A program made the translations under genes and the position numbers. From positions 124,001-188,000 of the forward strand of contig CAZTSX010000002.1 of assembly GCA_964616825.1 (NCBI GenBank): a stretch of DNA of 64,000 nucleotides. Reading direction: 5' to 3'. The notes below the pieces were generated by a model. That model saw nothing but the letters and a program-made list of their open reading frames with translations, did no database searches and had not been told where the DNA came from. The DNA is from QYOJ01 sp964616825 (GTDB taxonomy: Bacteria; Bacteroidota; Bacteroidia; Bacteroidales; FEN-979). Below, piece by piece: positions 55,194-63,420 of this stretch. Every line of letters begins with the position of its first letter. Within the stretch, counting starts at the first letter, position 1.

Positions 55194-55748
55194 TCAACAT
55201 GCGGAACGACTGTTCGGATTAGTCTTATAATCCAGCACTTTACCGTATTTATCCACATTGAAAATACAACATCTTTCCAGCGATTCTTTTAACAACTGCC
55301 TGCCCCGGTGTACCCGGATCTTTGCATTATTATAGGTCAATCCCTCTTGTTCAGCAAATTCCTTGATCGACAATCCCTCAATTTCTGTTAACTGGATGGC
55401 ATCCTGGTATTTTTCAGGCAGGCAAAAGATAAACTCTCCCAACCAACCTTGAGCACTTTCCAATGCTTCATTGTCTTCCGGTTCCTCTAAACTCTCAGGA
55501 GGATTTTCGGGCAATGCACCCACTGGTTTGGATTTACGGTAATGTTCGGCTATCGTATTCCGGGCAATCTGATAAACCCAGCTTTCAATCTTTGACGTAT
55601 CCTTTACCCTGGTCAAATTCAGCTGGATTTTAATGAATACCTCCTGGAGAATGTCATCGGCAAGGTCGGCACTCTTCACTTTGCTTTTGATAAATCCCAG
55701 CAAACGGTCGTTCAGCTGATTCCATATTTCCGTGGTTTTGTCTTTCAT
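55194..55748 (-). CDS. sigZ: SigZ-type ECF sigma factor with Cys-containing C-terminal tail
   Basis: 184 residues. Region 2 (ADDILQEVFIKIQLNLTRVKDTSKIESWVYQIARNTIAEHYRK) and region 4 (EIEGLSIKEFAEQEGLTYNNAKIRVHRGRQLLKESL) are complete. After region 4 comes a 26-residue tail with Cys160, Cys161 and a final Cys184 (RCCIFNVDKYGKVLDYK), as I recall for SigZ-like factors. No anti-sigma gene is adjacent, so the Cys tail may itself sense a metal or metalloid. The next gene on the same strand is arsM, suggesting that this factor drives it. Confidence 0.88.
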   Translation of the reverse strand: MKDKTTEIWNQLNDRLLGFIKSKVKSADLADDILQEVFIKIQLNLTRVKDTSKIESWVYQIARNTIAEHYRKSKPVGALPENPPESLEEPEDNEALESAQGWLGEFIFCLPEKYQDAIQLTEIEGLSIKEFAEQEGLTYNNAKIRVHRGRQLLKESLERCCIFNVDKYGKVLDYKTNPNSRSAC

Positions 55749-55925
55749 CCTGATAGTTGAATTTCTTTGTGAAGGTAACTTTTCAATGTCTCTTTATTCA
55801 TGGCGGTATTTTTTTTCCGAAGTTACGGGTTTTCGATTAATCTGATTTACTTATCTTCGAAGTATGAATCACAAGGATTATGTTCCCCGCTCCTTGGAGC
55901 GATTAATTTTATTGATAATTAAACT

Positions 55926-56867
55926 ATGAAAAGACAAATCCAAACAATCAGATGCAGTCACAAAGTTATTCTGGCAGCAACCCTCCTGATCGCATGCATT
56001 ATTTGCATCTCTTGTGCTAAAAAGTTTATGGTCATAACTGAACCGGCAACCCTGCCTCCTCCCCGTGTGCTTGAGAAGCCGCCCAGGGTCGCGTTAGTTC
56101 TTGGGGGCGGCGCGTTTCATGGCATGACTCATGTAGGAGTGGTCAAGGTTCTGGAAGACGAGGGTATTCCTATAGATTTAATTGTTGGAACCAGTGCCGG
56201 GAGTATGGCAGGCGCTTTGTATGCCGACTACCCGCACATAGATTCACTGATCCCATTGGTTTTAAATACGACTACGAAGGATGTATTCGACTTCTCTCTT
56301 TTCAGGTCCAGAATGGGTTTTGTGTCCGGCAAACGACTTCAGGCATATTTATCCGAGCACCTGCATCACGTTAATATTGAAGAGATGGAAATTCCTTTCG
56401 TCGCGGTTACAACCGACCTCTTACATGCCAAAACCGTCGCGCTTGCTGCTGGTCCGATTGCTGCCTCTGTCAATTCTTCCTGTGCAATTCCTTACATTTT
56501 CGAGCCGGTAAAGATGTATGGGACAATCTTTGTCGACGGGGGAACACTGGATAATGTAGCAACAGATATCGCTAAAGCATATAATCCGCAGGTGATTATT
56601 GCGGTTGACATCATGGCTGATTTCAATACGGTCCCGAAACTGAATAACAAAGAAGATGTACGAACCTTAGCCGGATTTGCTGCCAGCCGTGTATTGAAAG
56701 AGATGAGAAAACCATTGGCAGATATATGGATCGCGCCCGACCTTGCGGGAATGTCCTTAATGAGCAGCAAGGATAATGAAAAGTTGTTTAAGGCGGGCAT
56801 TGAAGCAGCGAAGAAAGCCATGCCGGAAATCAGGGAACTGTTGATACGTAAAGGAATCCTGAAATAA
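55926..56867 (+). CDS. Patatin-like phospholipase, lipoprotein
   Basis: 313 residues. A lipoprotein-type signal (LLIACIICISC, Cys30) precedes a patatin domain: VALVLGGGAFHGMTHVGV (55-72), the GTSAG nucleophile elbow with Ser90, and the DGG of FVDGGTLDN near residue 203 with the catalytic Asp. It hydrolyses acyl ester bonds using the Ser-Asp dyad. At 313 residues it matches the RssA/YchK-like group, but those are cytoplasmic; the lipid anchor moves this one to the envelope. Terminated by a clean hairpin at 56919. Confidence 0.88.
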   Translation: MKRQIQTIRCSHKVILAATLLIACIICISCAKKFMVITEPATLPPPRVLEKPPRVALVLGGGAFHGMTHVGVVKVLEDEGIPIDLIVGTSAGSMAGALYADYPHIDSLIPLVLNTTTKDVFDFSLFRSRMGFVSGKRLQAYLSEHLHHVNIEEMEIPFVAVTTDLLHAKTVALAAGPIAASVNSSCAIPYIFEPVKMYGTIFVDGGTLDNVATDIAKAYNPQVIIAVDIMADFNTVPKLNNKEDVRTLAGFAASRVLKEMRKPLADIWIAPDLAGMSLMSSKDNEKLFKAGIEAAKKAMPEIRELLIRKGILK

Positions 56868-56918
56868 AGGCAGTAATTTGGCAAATCACAACATACCCAA
56901 CTGATAAGCAACAAAAAA

Positions 56919-56945
56919 AGACCTCAGATTTCTGAGGATCTTTTC
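56919..56945 (+). terminator. Terminator after the patatin gene
   Basis: AAAAGACCTCAGA-TT-TCTGAGGATCTTTT, a 7-bp perfect stem followed by T residues, 52 bases after the stop codon. Confidence 0.75.
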
Positions 56946-56950
56946 AAATT

Positions 56951-56967
56951 GTAGCGGGGGCTGGATT
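56951..56967. repeat. Copy of the tRNA-fMet 3' end (17 bp)
   Basis: GTAGCGGGGGCTGGATT equals plus-strand bases 58148-58164, the 3' end of the initiator tRNA gene on the minus strand. After this the tRNA identity stops and the 42-bp direct repeat follows. Confidence 0.85.
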
Positions 56968-57004
56968 ACTGGCGTGATCCATGATTGGAGGGCTTAGCAA
57001 CAAA
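56963..57004. repeat. 42-bp direct repeat, left copy
   Basis: GGATTACTGGCGTGATCC and ATGATTGGAGGGCTTAG then CAACAAA. It matches the right copy at 57988-58029 with one mismatch (G/C) out of 42. The copies are 1,025 bp apart and bracket the T9SS fragment and the MntA/HepT genes. Confidence 0.92.
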
Positions 57005-57051
57005 GCCTTTGTTCACCCTGCCCTTTTTCTTACTCTATTCCTTACTACGTT

Positions 57052-57258
57052 TTACTGCTTCACAAACTTCCCCGCCAGCACCCTATTCTCCCCAACAACT
57101 TTTACCACATATACCCCTCTTGGCAGAGTGCTGACATCTATGGTGGTGGTTTGTTCGGTGATTTCTTGGTGTAGGAGTTCCTGACCACTGAGGTTCAGTA
57201 TAGATATGTGACCTGTTTTTGGTGTTTCTAAAGTTATTTTATCACTCAAATATTTCAA
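57052..57258 (-). pseudogene. Fragment of a T9SS sorting domain
   Basis: 68 codons on the minus strand with the usual sorting-domain order: ISILNLSGQELLHQEI, TTIDVSTLPRGVYVVKVVG, LAGKFVKQ at the end. In-frame stop codons lie just upstream, and there is no signal peptide or cargo part. It is the severed 3' end of a once longer secreted-protein gene. Confidence 0.82.
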
Positions 57259-57304
57259 AACATGAAATATGTAATGTCACCAATTCAGATAACCTAAAAA
57301 AGTG

Positions 57305-57312
57305 TAACTTTG
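57305..57312 (+). promoter_or_regulatory. -7 box TAACTTTG for mntA-hepT
   Basis: A consensus TAnnTTTG ending only four bases before ATG 57317, so transcription would start at or inside the start codon (leaderless). Confidence 0.55.
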
Positions 57313-57316
57313 TTAC

Positions 57317-57604
57317 ATGCGTAAAAAGATCAATGAAATAAAAGAATCAATTAAACCAATTCTGTCCAAATATGGTATTCGTAATGCCTTTATTGTAGGT
57401 TCGGTTGCTAGAGGTGAAGATACTATTCAGAGTGATATTGATATTGTTGTTGAGATTAATCAACCTCTTAGTTTATTGACATTTGCCAGGATTAAAATTG
57501 AACTTGAAGAAATTTTAAATAAGAAAGTCGATCTCATAGAAAGGTCCGCAATCAAACCGAGGTTAAAAAAGTATTTATTGGAAAATGAAATATTAATAAA
57601 CTGA
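57317..57604 (+). CDS. mntA: MNT-type nucleotidyltransferase antitoxin (MntA)
   Basis: 95 residues. A minimal nucleotidyltransferase with GS at 28-29, then D40 and D42 (GSVARGEDTIQSDIDIV), the GSx10DxD pattern of MntA. It ends at 57604, five bases before the HEPN gene. In characterised MntA-HepT pairs the antitoxin adds AMP to a Tyr of the toxin and so silences it. Confidence 0.9.
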   Translation: MRKKINEIKESIKPILSKYGIRNAFIVGSVARGEDTIQSDIDIVVEINQPLSLLTFARIKIELEEILNKKVDLIERSAIKPRLKKYLLENEILIN

Positions 57605-57609
57605 TTTTA

Positions 57610-57954
57610 ATGAAACGGGACTTTATTATTTACCTTGCGGACATCCTTGAATCGGCTGAATTGATTGAGGGATATACAAAAGACGTTTCTGAAGATGAAT
57701 TTTATAAATCATCAGAAAAACAAGATGCTGTTCTTCGTCGTATCCAAATCATAGGAGAAGCTGCTAAGAAAATTCCAGAGGAATATAGAAAGATATGGTC
57801 TGATATACCGTGGAAAGAAATAGCAGGCATGCGGGATATTATTGTTCATGAATATTTTGGCATCACTATGATAATGGTTTGGAAAGTGGCAGTCGAAGAT
57901 ATTCCTTCTATAAAACTTCAAATAAGAAATATTCTGGATTCTCTTAATACCTGA
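57610..57954 (+). CDS. hepT: HEPN-domain toxin (HepT, DUF86)
   Basis: 114 residues, all helical. The RX4HXY active-site motif is complete: Arg75, His80, Tyr82 in MRDIIVHEYFGI. The Tyr of this motif is the residue modified by MntA in known systems. HepT is expected to cut RNA when unmodified. The pair sits between 42-bp direct repeats next to tRNA-fMet. Confidence 0.9.
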   Translation: MKRDFIIYLADILESAELIEGYTKDVSEDEFYKSSEKQDAVLRRIQIIGEAAKKIPEEYRKIWSDIPWKEIAGMRDIIVHEYFGITMIMVWKVAVEDIPSIKLQIRNILDSLNT

Positions 57955-57987
57955 ATACCCACCCGCCCCGCTCACCCAAGCTAGGCA

Positions 57988-58029
57988 GGATTACTGGCGT
58001 GATCCATGATTGGAGGGCTTACCAACAAA
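57988..58029. repeat. 42-bp direct repeat, right copy
   Basis: Same as 56963-57004 but for one base. Flanked on the left by GCTAGGCA, unlike the tRNA-like sequence next to the left copy, so the two junctions differ outside the repeat. Confidence 0.92.
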
Positions 58030-58110
58030 TCCCTGGGCTCACTTCGTTCGCTCGGTCTTTTTCTTTCTCAACCTTAGCTATGCAAACAAGTTTGCAGCTT
58101 CGGCTGAAAA

Positions 58111-58144
58111 AGAAAAATCCCTGACGCTTTTGCTCCAGGGATTC
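58111..58144 (-). terminator. Terminator of tRNA-fMet
   Basis: On the minus strand AATCCCTGG...CAGGGATTTTTC forms a stem of about eight base pairs followed by T residues, just past the tRNA 3' end. Confidence 0.65.
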
Positions 58145-58148
58145 GTTG

Positions 58149-58220
<72 letters not shown>

Positions 58221-58303
58221 ATATATTTTTAAGTACTTTTGATGTCTAAAAAGGGCTGCAAATATACGAAATATTACCAAATCCTGCAAATTACCTGCCA
58301 TAT

Positions 58304-59224
58304 ATGACCCACAAAGCTGGCTTCGTTTCGATTATCGGATACCCCAATGTAGGGAAATCAACTCTGATGAATGCACTGGTCGGCGAACGTCTGTCGATCA
58401 TCACTCCCAAAGCACAAACCACCCGTCACCGGATCATGGGAATCCTCAGCGGTGATGATTTTCAGATAGTCTATTCAGATACCCCCGGCATCATCAAACC
58501 TCATTACCTGCTGCACCGCTCCATGATGGCCGCCGTGCTCTCCTCCCTCTCCGATGCTGATGCGATTCTACTGGTCACTGAGATTGATACACCGTTTGAC
58601 AACGAGCAGATCCTCAGAAAACTCAAGGAACACGAAACGCCAATAATCGTAGTCATTAATAAAGTCGATCTTTCGTCGGAGATGGTGGTGAAACAGGCCA
58701 TGGAGAAGTGGCAGGCCCGGTTCCCCGATAGTGATGTCATCCCGGTCTCTGCACTTCATAAATTCAACCTGGGAAGACTCCTGGATCTGATCATTGACAA
58801 ACTGCCCGATAATCCGGAATACTATCCAAAAGATGAACTCTCCGACCGTTCCGAACGCTTCTTCGTCTCAGAGATCATCCGTGAGAAGATCTTTTTACTT
58901 TTCGGCGAGGAGATCCCATACTCCTGTGAAGTCATTATTGATGCCTTCAAAGAAGATGAGAATATCACCCGGATTGAAGCCACCATCTACGTCTCCCGTG
59001 AATCTCAGAAAGCGATCATCCTGGGCAAGCAGGGCAAAGCGATCAAAAAACTGGGCATGGCAGCACGGAAAGAGATCGAAGCTTTCCTTGACCAGCATAT
59101 TTTTCTGGGGTTGACCGTGAAAGTAGAGAAAAACTGGCGCGAAAATGAACGCCTTTTGAAGCGATTCGGATACATGACTGATAAAGAAGACCAGAGAGAA
59201 GATACGGATTCGAACTTTAACTAA
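58304..59224 (+). CDS. era: GTPase Era
   Basis: 306 residues. G1 GYPNVGKST (~11-19), G3 DTPG, G4 NKVD (~119), then the Era KH domain (ESQKAIILGKQGKAIKKLGMAARKEIE ~225-250). It acts in 30S ribosome maturation by binding the 3' end of 16S rRNA. Close to, and codirectional with, der 2.5 kb further on. Confidence 0.95.
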   Translation: MTHKAGFVSIIGYPNVGKSTLMNALVGERLSIITPKAQTTRHRIMGILSGDDFQIVYSDTPGIIKPHYLLHRSMMAAVLSSLSDADAILLVTEIDTPFDNEQILRKLKEHETPIIVVINKVDLSSEMVVKQAMEKWQARFPDSDVIPVSALHKFNLGRLLDLIIDKLPDNPEYYPKDELSDRSERFFVSEIIREKIFLLFGEEIPYSCEVIIDAFKEDENITRIEATIYVSRESQKAIILGKQGKAIKKLGMAARKEIEAFLDQHIFLGLTVKVEKNWRENERLLKRFGYMTDKEDQREDTDSNFN

Positions 59225-59437
59225 AAATATAATTTCTTATTTCCTGCAAAAAAGCCTGGATTTCCCAGTCTGATTTTGCAATTTTTACTAATTCTCTCTC
59301 CTCCCGTACCGGGATTTTGGATTTTTTGCAAATAATTTTCAGTGTGTCGTGAAAACCAATTTTGATTCCCCTAGTTCTGGAAGTAATATTGTGTTGAAAA
59401 TAAATGACATCACAACACAAATGACTATTAACACAAA

Positions 59438-59446
59438 AAAAGGAGG
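59438..59446 (+). promoter_or_regulatory. Strong Shine-Dalgarno sequence
   Basis: AAAGGAGG lies five bases before ATG 59452. Such a strong site is rare in this window, where most starts have none, so this gene may be translated by a different mode or may have been acquired. Confidence 0.65.
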
Positions 59447-59451
59447 TTTCT

Positions 59452-60231
59452 ATGAAAAATTTACTTTGTTTCTTCGTAGCTTTTTTAAGCTGCATATCAG
59501 TTGCCATAGGACAACGGTATCAGGAAAAAACCGGTATCCGACCCGAAAAAAGCAGGGATCATCTTACAAATCCTATGCATGCGAATTTTACCAATAAGGA
59601 TAATCTACCTGGGCATCCTGAAAGAATGAATCTGTTTAATCCCAAATCATTAACATGGAACTGGGATACCATTATCACATACGACACACTGGGATTATAC
59701 CGAAGGCTTATACGAATATTTGATATCAATGGCAATGTGTTGATTGAATTAACTGAAACCTGGCAAAACAATGCCTGGGTCAATGGTGTGCGATCTACTT
59801 ATACTTACGATGCAAACGGTAACTCTATCACCGGGAAATATGAGGTGTGGCAATCCGGAAACTGGGAACCTGGATCGGGGACCCTGTCTATTTATTCTCA
59901 ACAGCAACACATAGATGAGGTTTACGCGCATCGATACGAAGCAAGTTTTACCTCTTTCATCAGCGGTATCACCCATATTAGCCCCACTACCGGAACCCTT
60001 TCTGTTTTTCCAAATCCGGCCAATGAAAAGATCACCATTGAACTATCCGAACCATCAATGAATACGATCAGTTCTGTTTGTATTTATGGAATGGATGGAC
60101 GGGAACTGATCCGGCAGCAGATGAAAGGCTCCGGATTGGAAATCAACGTCAGCTCTCTTCCGGTTGGAATATACTGTATCAGGGTGAGCAATAGCAATGC
60201 GAACTGGTTCGGGAGATTTATAAAGAATTAA
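59452..60231 (+). CDS. Small secreted protein with T9SS sorting domain
   Basis: 259 residues. Signal peptide to about residue 21 (MKNLLCFFVAFLSCISVAIG). The middle contains beta-rich sequence with NVLIELTETWQNNAWVNG and TYTYDANGNSITGKYE, which resembles the short antiparallel repeats of YD/RHS-like or hypothetical Bacteroidota proteins. The last ~75 residues (LSVFPNPANEKITIEL ... YCIRVSNSNANWFGRFIKN) are a T9SS sorting domain. It may be a shortened version of a longer surface protein; function unknown. Confidence 0.8.
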   Translation: MKNLLCFFVAFLSCISVAIGQRYQEKTGIRPEKSRDHLTNPMHANFTNKDNLPGHPERMNLFNPKSLTWNWDTIITYDTLGLYRRLIRIFDINGNVLIELTETWQNNAWVNGVRSTYTYDANGNSITGKYEVWQSGNWEPGSGTLSIYSQQQHIDEVYAHRYEASFTSFISGITHISPTTGTLSVFPNPANEKITIELSEPSMNTISSVCIYGMDGRELIRQQMKGSGLEINVSSLPVGIYCIRVSNSNANWFGRFIKN

Positions 60232-60284
60232 GGACAAGAATATATATAATAAATTTGATTGAAACCATGGAAAAACCAAGAATC

Positions 60285-61121
60285 ATGAAAACGTTAAATT
60301 TTTTTTCAAGGAAGAACCTCCTGGTAATCTTTATATTTTTAATTTTTTGTCCGGGGAATTTGTTATCCCAGCAAATTATCAAATTTAAAAGTGGGAATGA
60401 ATACAAGGTGAACATTGTAAGCCAAACACCGGACACGATTAAATACCATATGAGCTCTGAGCCATTGGTTATAAGAATAGCATTGATGGAACAGGTAGAC
60501 AGTATAACCACAGATCCATTTTGGCTACCATCCAACAAAATAAGAAAGCCTTCGTCAATACCTCAGGCCCTTTCCAGGCTTAAAATTGCCCAGAGAGTAA
60601 ACACTTCAGGAATTGTGCTTGGGTGTATCAACCAAGTCACCCTTATTGCAAATGGAGGCCACTTGAAATATGACAAAGTTGACAAGCCAGGCAAAATCAT
60701 GCTTGCGGTCACTGGAATTACTACTGAAATGGCCAGATTGGTGATGTCACCTGTGCCACCGATTCTATTACATAAAGCTGAACAGTCTGTAATGTATTTA
60801 CAGCAGATTCCGGGAAATGAGGAAAAATTTCAACAGTCCCTGAAAAATATCCGAACGGCCAAATACCTTACTGCGGCTGTACCTGTATTGGGAATTACTG
60901 CCACGGTGCTCATGTTTGTTGGATATGGGCACTACACTCCTGAGAAGAAGAACGGTTGCTTTACTGCAGCTTGGGTGTTAATGGGAGCAAGTCTGACTAC
61001 CTCAATCGTTGCAACATTCTATATATCAAAAGCAAAAAAGATTCTGTTGGATGAATCAGGTTCCATTAGCCTTGGGATGAACCAGGATGGTGTAGGGATA
61101 AGATTTAAGATTAACCAATAA
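60285..61121 (+). CDS. Hypothetical exported membrane protein
   Basis: 278 residues from ATG 60285 (60267 is also possible). A signal or anchor segment (NLLVIFIFLIFCPGNLLSQ) comes first, then a short beta part IIKFKSGNEYKVNIVSQTPDTIKYHM, like the head of Bacteroidota proteins that respond to surface stress. Later come two hydrophobic helices (YLTAAVPVLGITATVLMFVGYGH and FTAAWVLMGASLTTSIVATFYI), which mark it as membrane bound. I do not recognise a named family. Confidence 0.7.
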   Translation: MKTLNFFSRKNLLVIFIFLIFCPGNLLSQQIIKFKSGNEYKVNIVSQTPDTIKYHMSSEPLVIRIALMEQVDSITTDPFWLPSNKIRKPSSIPQALSRLKIAQRVNTSGIVLGCINQVTLIANGGHLKYDKVDKPGKIMLAVTGITTEMARLVMSPVPPILLHKAEQSVMYLQQIPGNEEKFQQSLKNIRTAKYLTAAVPVLGITATVLMFVGYGHYTPEKKNGCFTAAWVLMGASLTTSIVATFYISKAKKILLDESGSISLGMNQDGVGIRFKINQ

Positions 61122-61169
61122 CATTTATACAATTAACATGAGTTTTGTGTTTAGATAAAACCAGGAATC

Positions 61170-61520
61170 ATGAAAAAGCTCTACATCTTATTGATTGCAC
61201 TGATTGCATTCGGTTGTTCAAAAAAAGAAAATCCAGAAGTTCCAGAAAATCCAGAATTTATAATTTCAGGATGGACAAGATTAAATTCGGGGACAACCGA
61301 GAGGTTAAATTCCATTTACTTTACCGATGCAAATACAGGTTATGCCGCTGGCGGACTTACTGGAGGTTATCCAACAATTTTGTCGAGTAGAATATTACTT
61401 AAAACTTCAAATGGCGGGGAAAGCTGGAATCAACTTCTTTTAGATGGAAATAACCAATTTTATTCAATTTTCTTTACAAGTACAGATACAGGTTATGCGA
61501 TTGGCGGTTTTTCATCGTGA
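61170..61520 (+). CDS. Truncated BNR/Ycf48-like lipoprotein
   Basis: 116 residues. A lipoprotein signal (LLIALIAFGC, Cys16) is followed by WTRLNSGTTERLNSIYFTDANTGYAAGG and ILLKTSNGGESWNQL, the start of a Ycf48/BNR propeller. A second blade begins (IFFTSTDTGYAIGG) and the frame ends. Full-length relatives have five to seven blades, so the protein is probably cut short. Confidence 0.72.
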   Translation: MKKLYILLIALIAFGCSKKENPEVPENPEFIISGWTRLNSGTTERLNSIYFTDANTGYAAGGLTGGYPTILSSRILLKTSNGGESWNQLLLDGNNQFYSIFFTSTDTGYAIGGFSS

Positions 61521-61692
61521 AACTTCTGAAGATTCATCGGAGTCCTTCTTTGCCAACCACTCAATATCCTCCACCCCTACTGCCTTTTTTTGTACTTTCG
61601 TAATCGCAATTCGTCACCCGAAATGCGAAGCATTCATGAACACCAATTAATAAATGAATGATTTCGTGAATAGTTATTCGTAATTTTTGCTA

Positions 61693-63024
61693 ATGGCAAT
61701 AATCGCAATCGTCGGTCGCCCAAACGTGGGAAAATCCACCCTTTTTAACCGTCTCGTCGGCAGGAGGGATGCTATCGTAGATCCTTCCAGCGGGGTTACC
61801 CGCGATCGTCACTACGGCAAATCTGACTGGAACGGAGTGGAGTTTTCGGTGATAGATACCGGAGGCTACGTGGATGACTCGGGTGATGTATTCGAGGAGG
61901 AGATCAAGAAACAGGTGCGGCTGGCTATTGAGGAAGCCGACTGCATCCTTTTTATGGTAGATGCCCGGGAAGGCCTTTCCGGCATGGATGAAGATGTTGC
62001 AGCTGTACTGAGACGATCCGAAAAACCTGTGTTCCTGGTCGTGAATAAAGTGGATACCCATAAACAGCTCCATGAAGTGTCGGAATTCTACAAACTGGGC
62101 CTGGGCGACCTCTACAGCATCTCCGCGATCACAGGCAGCGGCACCGGCGAACTGCTGGATGCCATGGTAGCAGCCATTTCCCCGGAAGTACGGACGGGGC
62201 ATGCCCCGTCCCCACAGCATGCCTCGTCCCTACAGGAAATGCCCCGTATCGCCATCGTCGGCCGGCCCAATGCAGGCAAATCGTCGCTGGTGAATCTGCT
62301 GCTGGGAGATGACCGGACGATCGTCACACCCGTACCGGGAACCACACGCGATTCGATCCATTCACATTATAAAAACTTCGGGCTCGATTTTTTATTGATC
62401 GATACCGCCGGAATCCGCAAGAAGGCAAAAGTAAAGGAGGATGTTGAGTTTTATTCAGTGATGAGGGCTGTGCGTTCGATCGAACACAGCGATGTCTGTA
62501 TCCTGATGGTGGATGCTGAACGGGGCTTTGAGGTCCAGGACATCAACATATTCTCCCTGATTACCCAAAACCATAAAGGAGTAGTGATCCTGGTCAATAA
62601 ATGGGATTTGATCGAAAAGAAGACCAATACACACAAGGAATTTGAAGAATATATCCGCGAACGCATTGCCCCTTTCAGGGATGTTCCCATCATATTTACC
62701 TCCGTAACCCAGAAACAAAGGGTCTTCAAGGCAGTGGAGACAGCCATAGAGGTTTACAGACGCAGAACTGAAAAAATCCCGACACGAAAACTGAATGACG
62801 TCATGTTGCCGATCATTCAGCAAAAACCGCCACCAAAGGTCAAAGATAAGATTGTCAAAATCAAATACATCACCCAGTTGCCTAAGTCCTATCCGATATT
62901 TATCTTTTTTTGTAACCATCCTCAATACGTAAAAGAGTCTTATCAACGTTTTCTAGAAAACCGCCTCCGGGAATACTTCAATCTTACAGGAGTTTCCCTG
63001 GAGATCTTCTTCAGACAAAAGTGA
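61693..63024 (+). CDS. der: GTPase Der (EngA) with repeat-coded linker
   Basis: 443 residues from ATG 61693. Two tandem G domains: first AIVGRPNVGKSTLFNRL (~5-21), second AIVGRPNAGKSSLVNLL (~187-203), then the C-terminal KH-like domain (KIKYITQLPKSYPIFIFF). It acts in 50S ribosome assembly. Between the two G domains (~165-185) is RTGHAPSPQHASSLQEMP, encoded by a 60-bp GC-rich segment with a perfect 20-bp palindrome, in frame. The linker should be short and acidic in this group, so this is an inserted repeat. Confidence 0.95.
   Translation: MAIIAIVGRPNVGKSTLFNRLVGRRDAIVDPSSGVTRDRHYGKSDWNGVEFSVIDTGGYVDDSGDVFEEEIKKQVRLAIEEADCILFMVDAREGLSGMDEDVAAVLRRSEKPVFLVVNKVDTHKQLHEVSEFYKLGLGDLYSISAITGSGTGELLDAMVAAISPEVRTGHAPSPQHASSLQEMPRIAIVGRPNAGKSSLVNLLLGDDRTIVTPVPGTTRDSIHSHYKNFGLDFLLIDTAGIRKKAKVKEDVEFYSVMRAVRSIEHSDVCILMVDAERGFEVQDINIFSLITQNHKGVVILVNKWDLIEKKTNTHKEFEEYIRERIAPFRDVPIIFTSVTQKQRVFKAVETAIEVYRRRTEKIPTRKLNDVMLPIIQQKPPPKVKDKIVKIKYITQLPKSYPIFIFFCNHPQYVKESYQRFLENRLREYFNLTGVSLEIFFRQK
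62192..62211. repeat. 20-bp perfect palindrome in der
   Basis: GGACGGGGCATGCCCCGTCC is its own reverse complement. Variants GCATGCCTCGTCCCTACAGG and ATGCCCCGT follow to 62247, so it is a short compound repeat inside the linker coding region. Confidence 0.9.
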
Positions 63025-63027
63025 TCC

Positions 63028-63420
63028 ATGGAAGAGATCAAACGGATTGATAAATGGTTATGGGAGGTGCGAATCTTCAAAACCCGCAACCAGGCTGCAA
63101 TGGCGTGCCGGGCAGGAAAAGTACAAATTGCCGGCCAGGTTGTCAAACCTTCACGGGAACTTCAGCCCGGAGATGAGATTACATTTTACCGGAATCCGAT
63201 CAAAAGAACCTTCCGGGTCATCGGTTTTCCAAGGAGCAGGGTAGGAGCCAGACTGGTTCCCGGGTACATGGAGGAGATTACACCTCCGGAGGAGTTCCGG
63301 AAACTGAAGATGATCAAGGAGATGAACTATGAGTCCAGAGACCGGGGAGAAGGACGGCCAACAAAAAGGCAGCGTCGTGATATTGAAGAGTTGAAGAGAT
63401 TGTGGAAGAATAGGAGATGA
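63028..63420 (+). CDS. Hsp15-like S4-domain RNA-binding protein
   Basis: 130 residues. The S4 fold comes first (RIDKWLWEVRIFKTRNQAAMACRAGKVQIAGQVVKPS, ~6-45), then a basic C-terminal tail (GRPTKRQRRDIEELKRLW). Hsp15 binds free 50S subunits carrying a nascent chain and helps recycle them. It is 3 bp behind der and 4 bp ahead of the tonB gene by overlap, so it is probably cotranscribed with both. Confidence 0.85.
   Translation: MEEIKRIDKWLWEVRIFKTRNQAAMACRAGKVQIAGQVVKPSRELQPGDEITFYRNPIKRTFRVIGFPRSRVGARLVPGYMEEITPPEEFRKLKMIKEMNYESRDRGEGRPTKRQRRDIEELKRLWKNRR

Noticed and set aside
59217..59507. 96-codon minus-strand frame overlapping the era stop and the next gene start
   Set aside because: Its end (PVREERELVKIAKSDWEIQAFLQ) looks somewhat protein-like, but it overlaps two genes with clear identity and has no start context. 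It may be a remnant, but I cannot support it.
61521..61692. Minus-strand peptide (VGVEDIEWLAKKDSDESSE) just after the truncated Ycf48-like gene
   Set aside because: It has the look of a protein end, but is under 30 codons, with no start and no neighbour it could belong to. It could be debris from the event that cut the lipoprotein gene.
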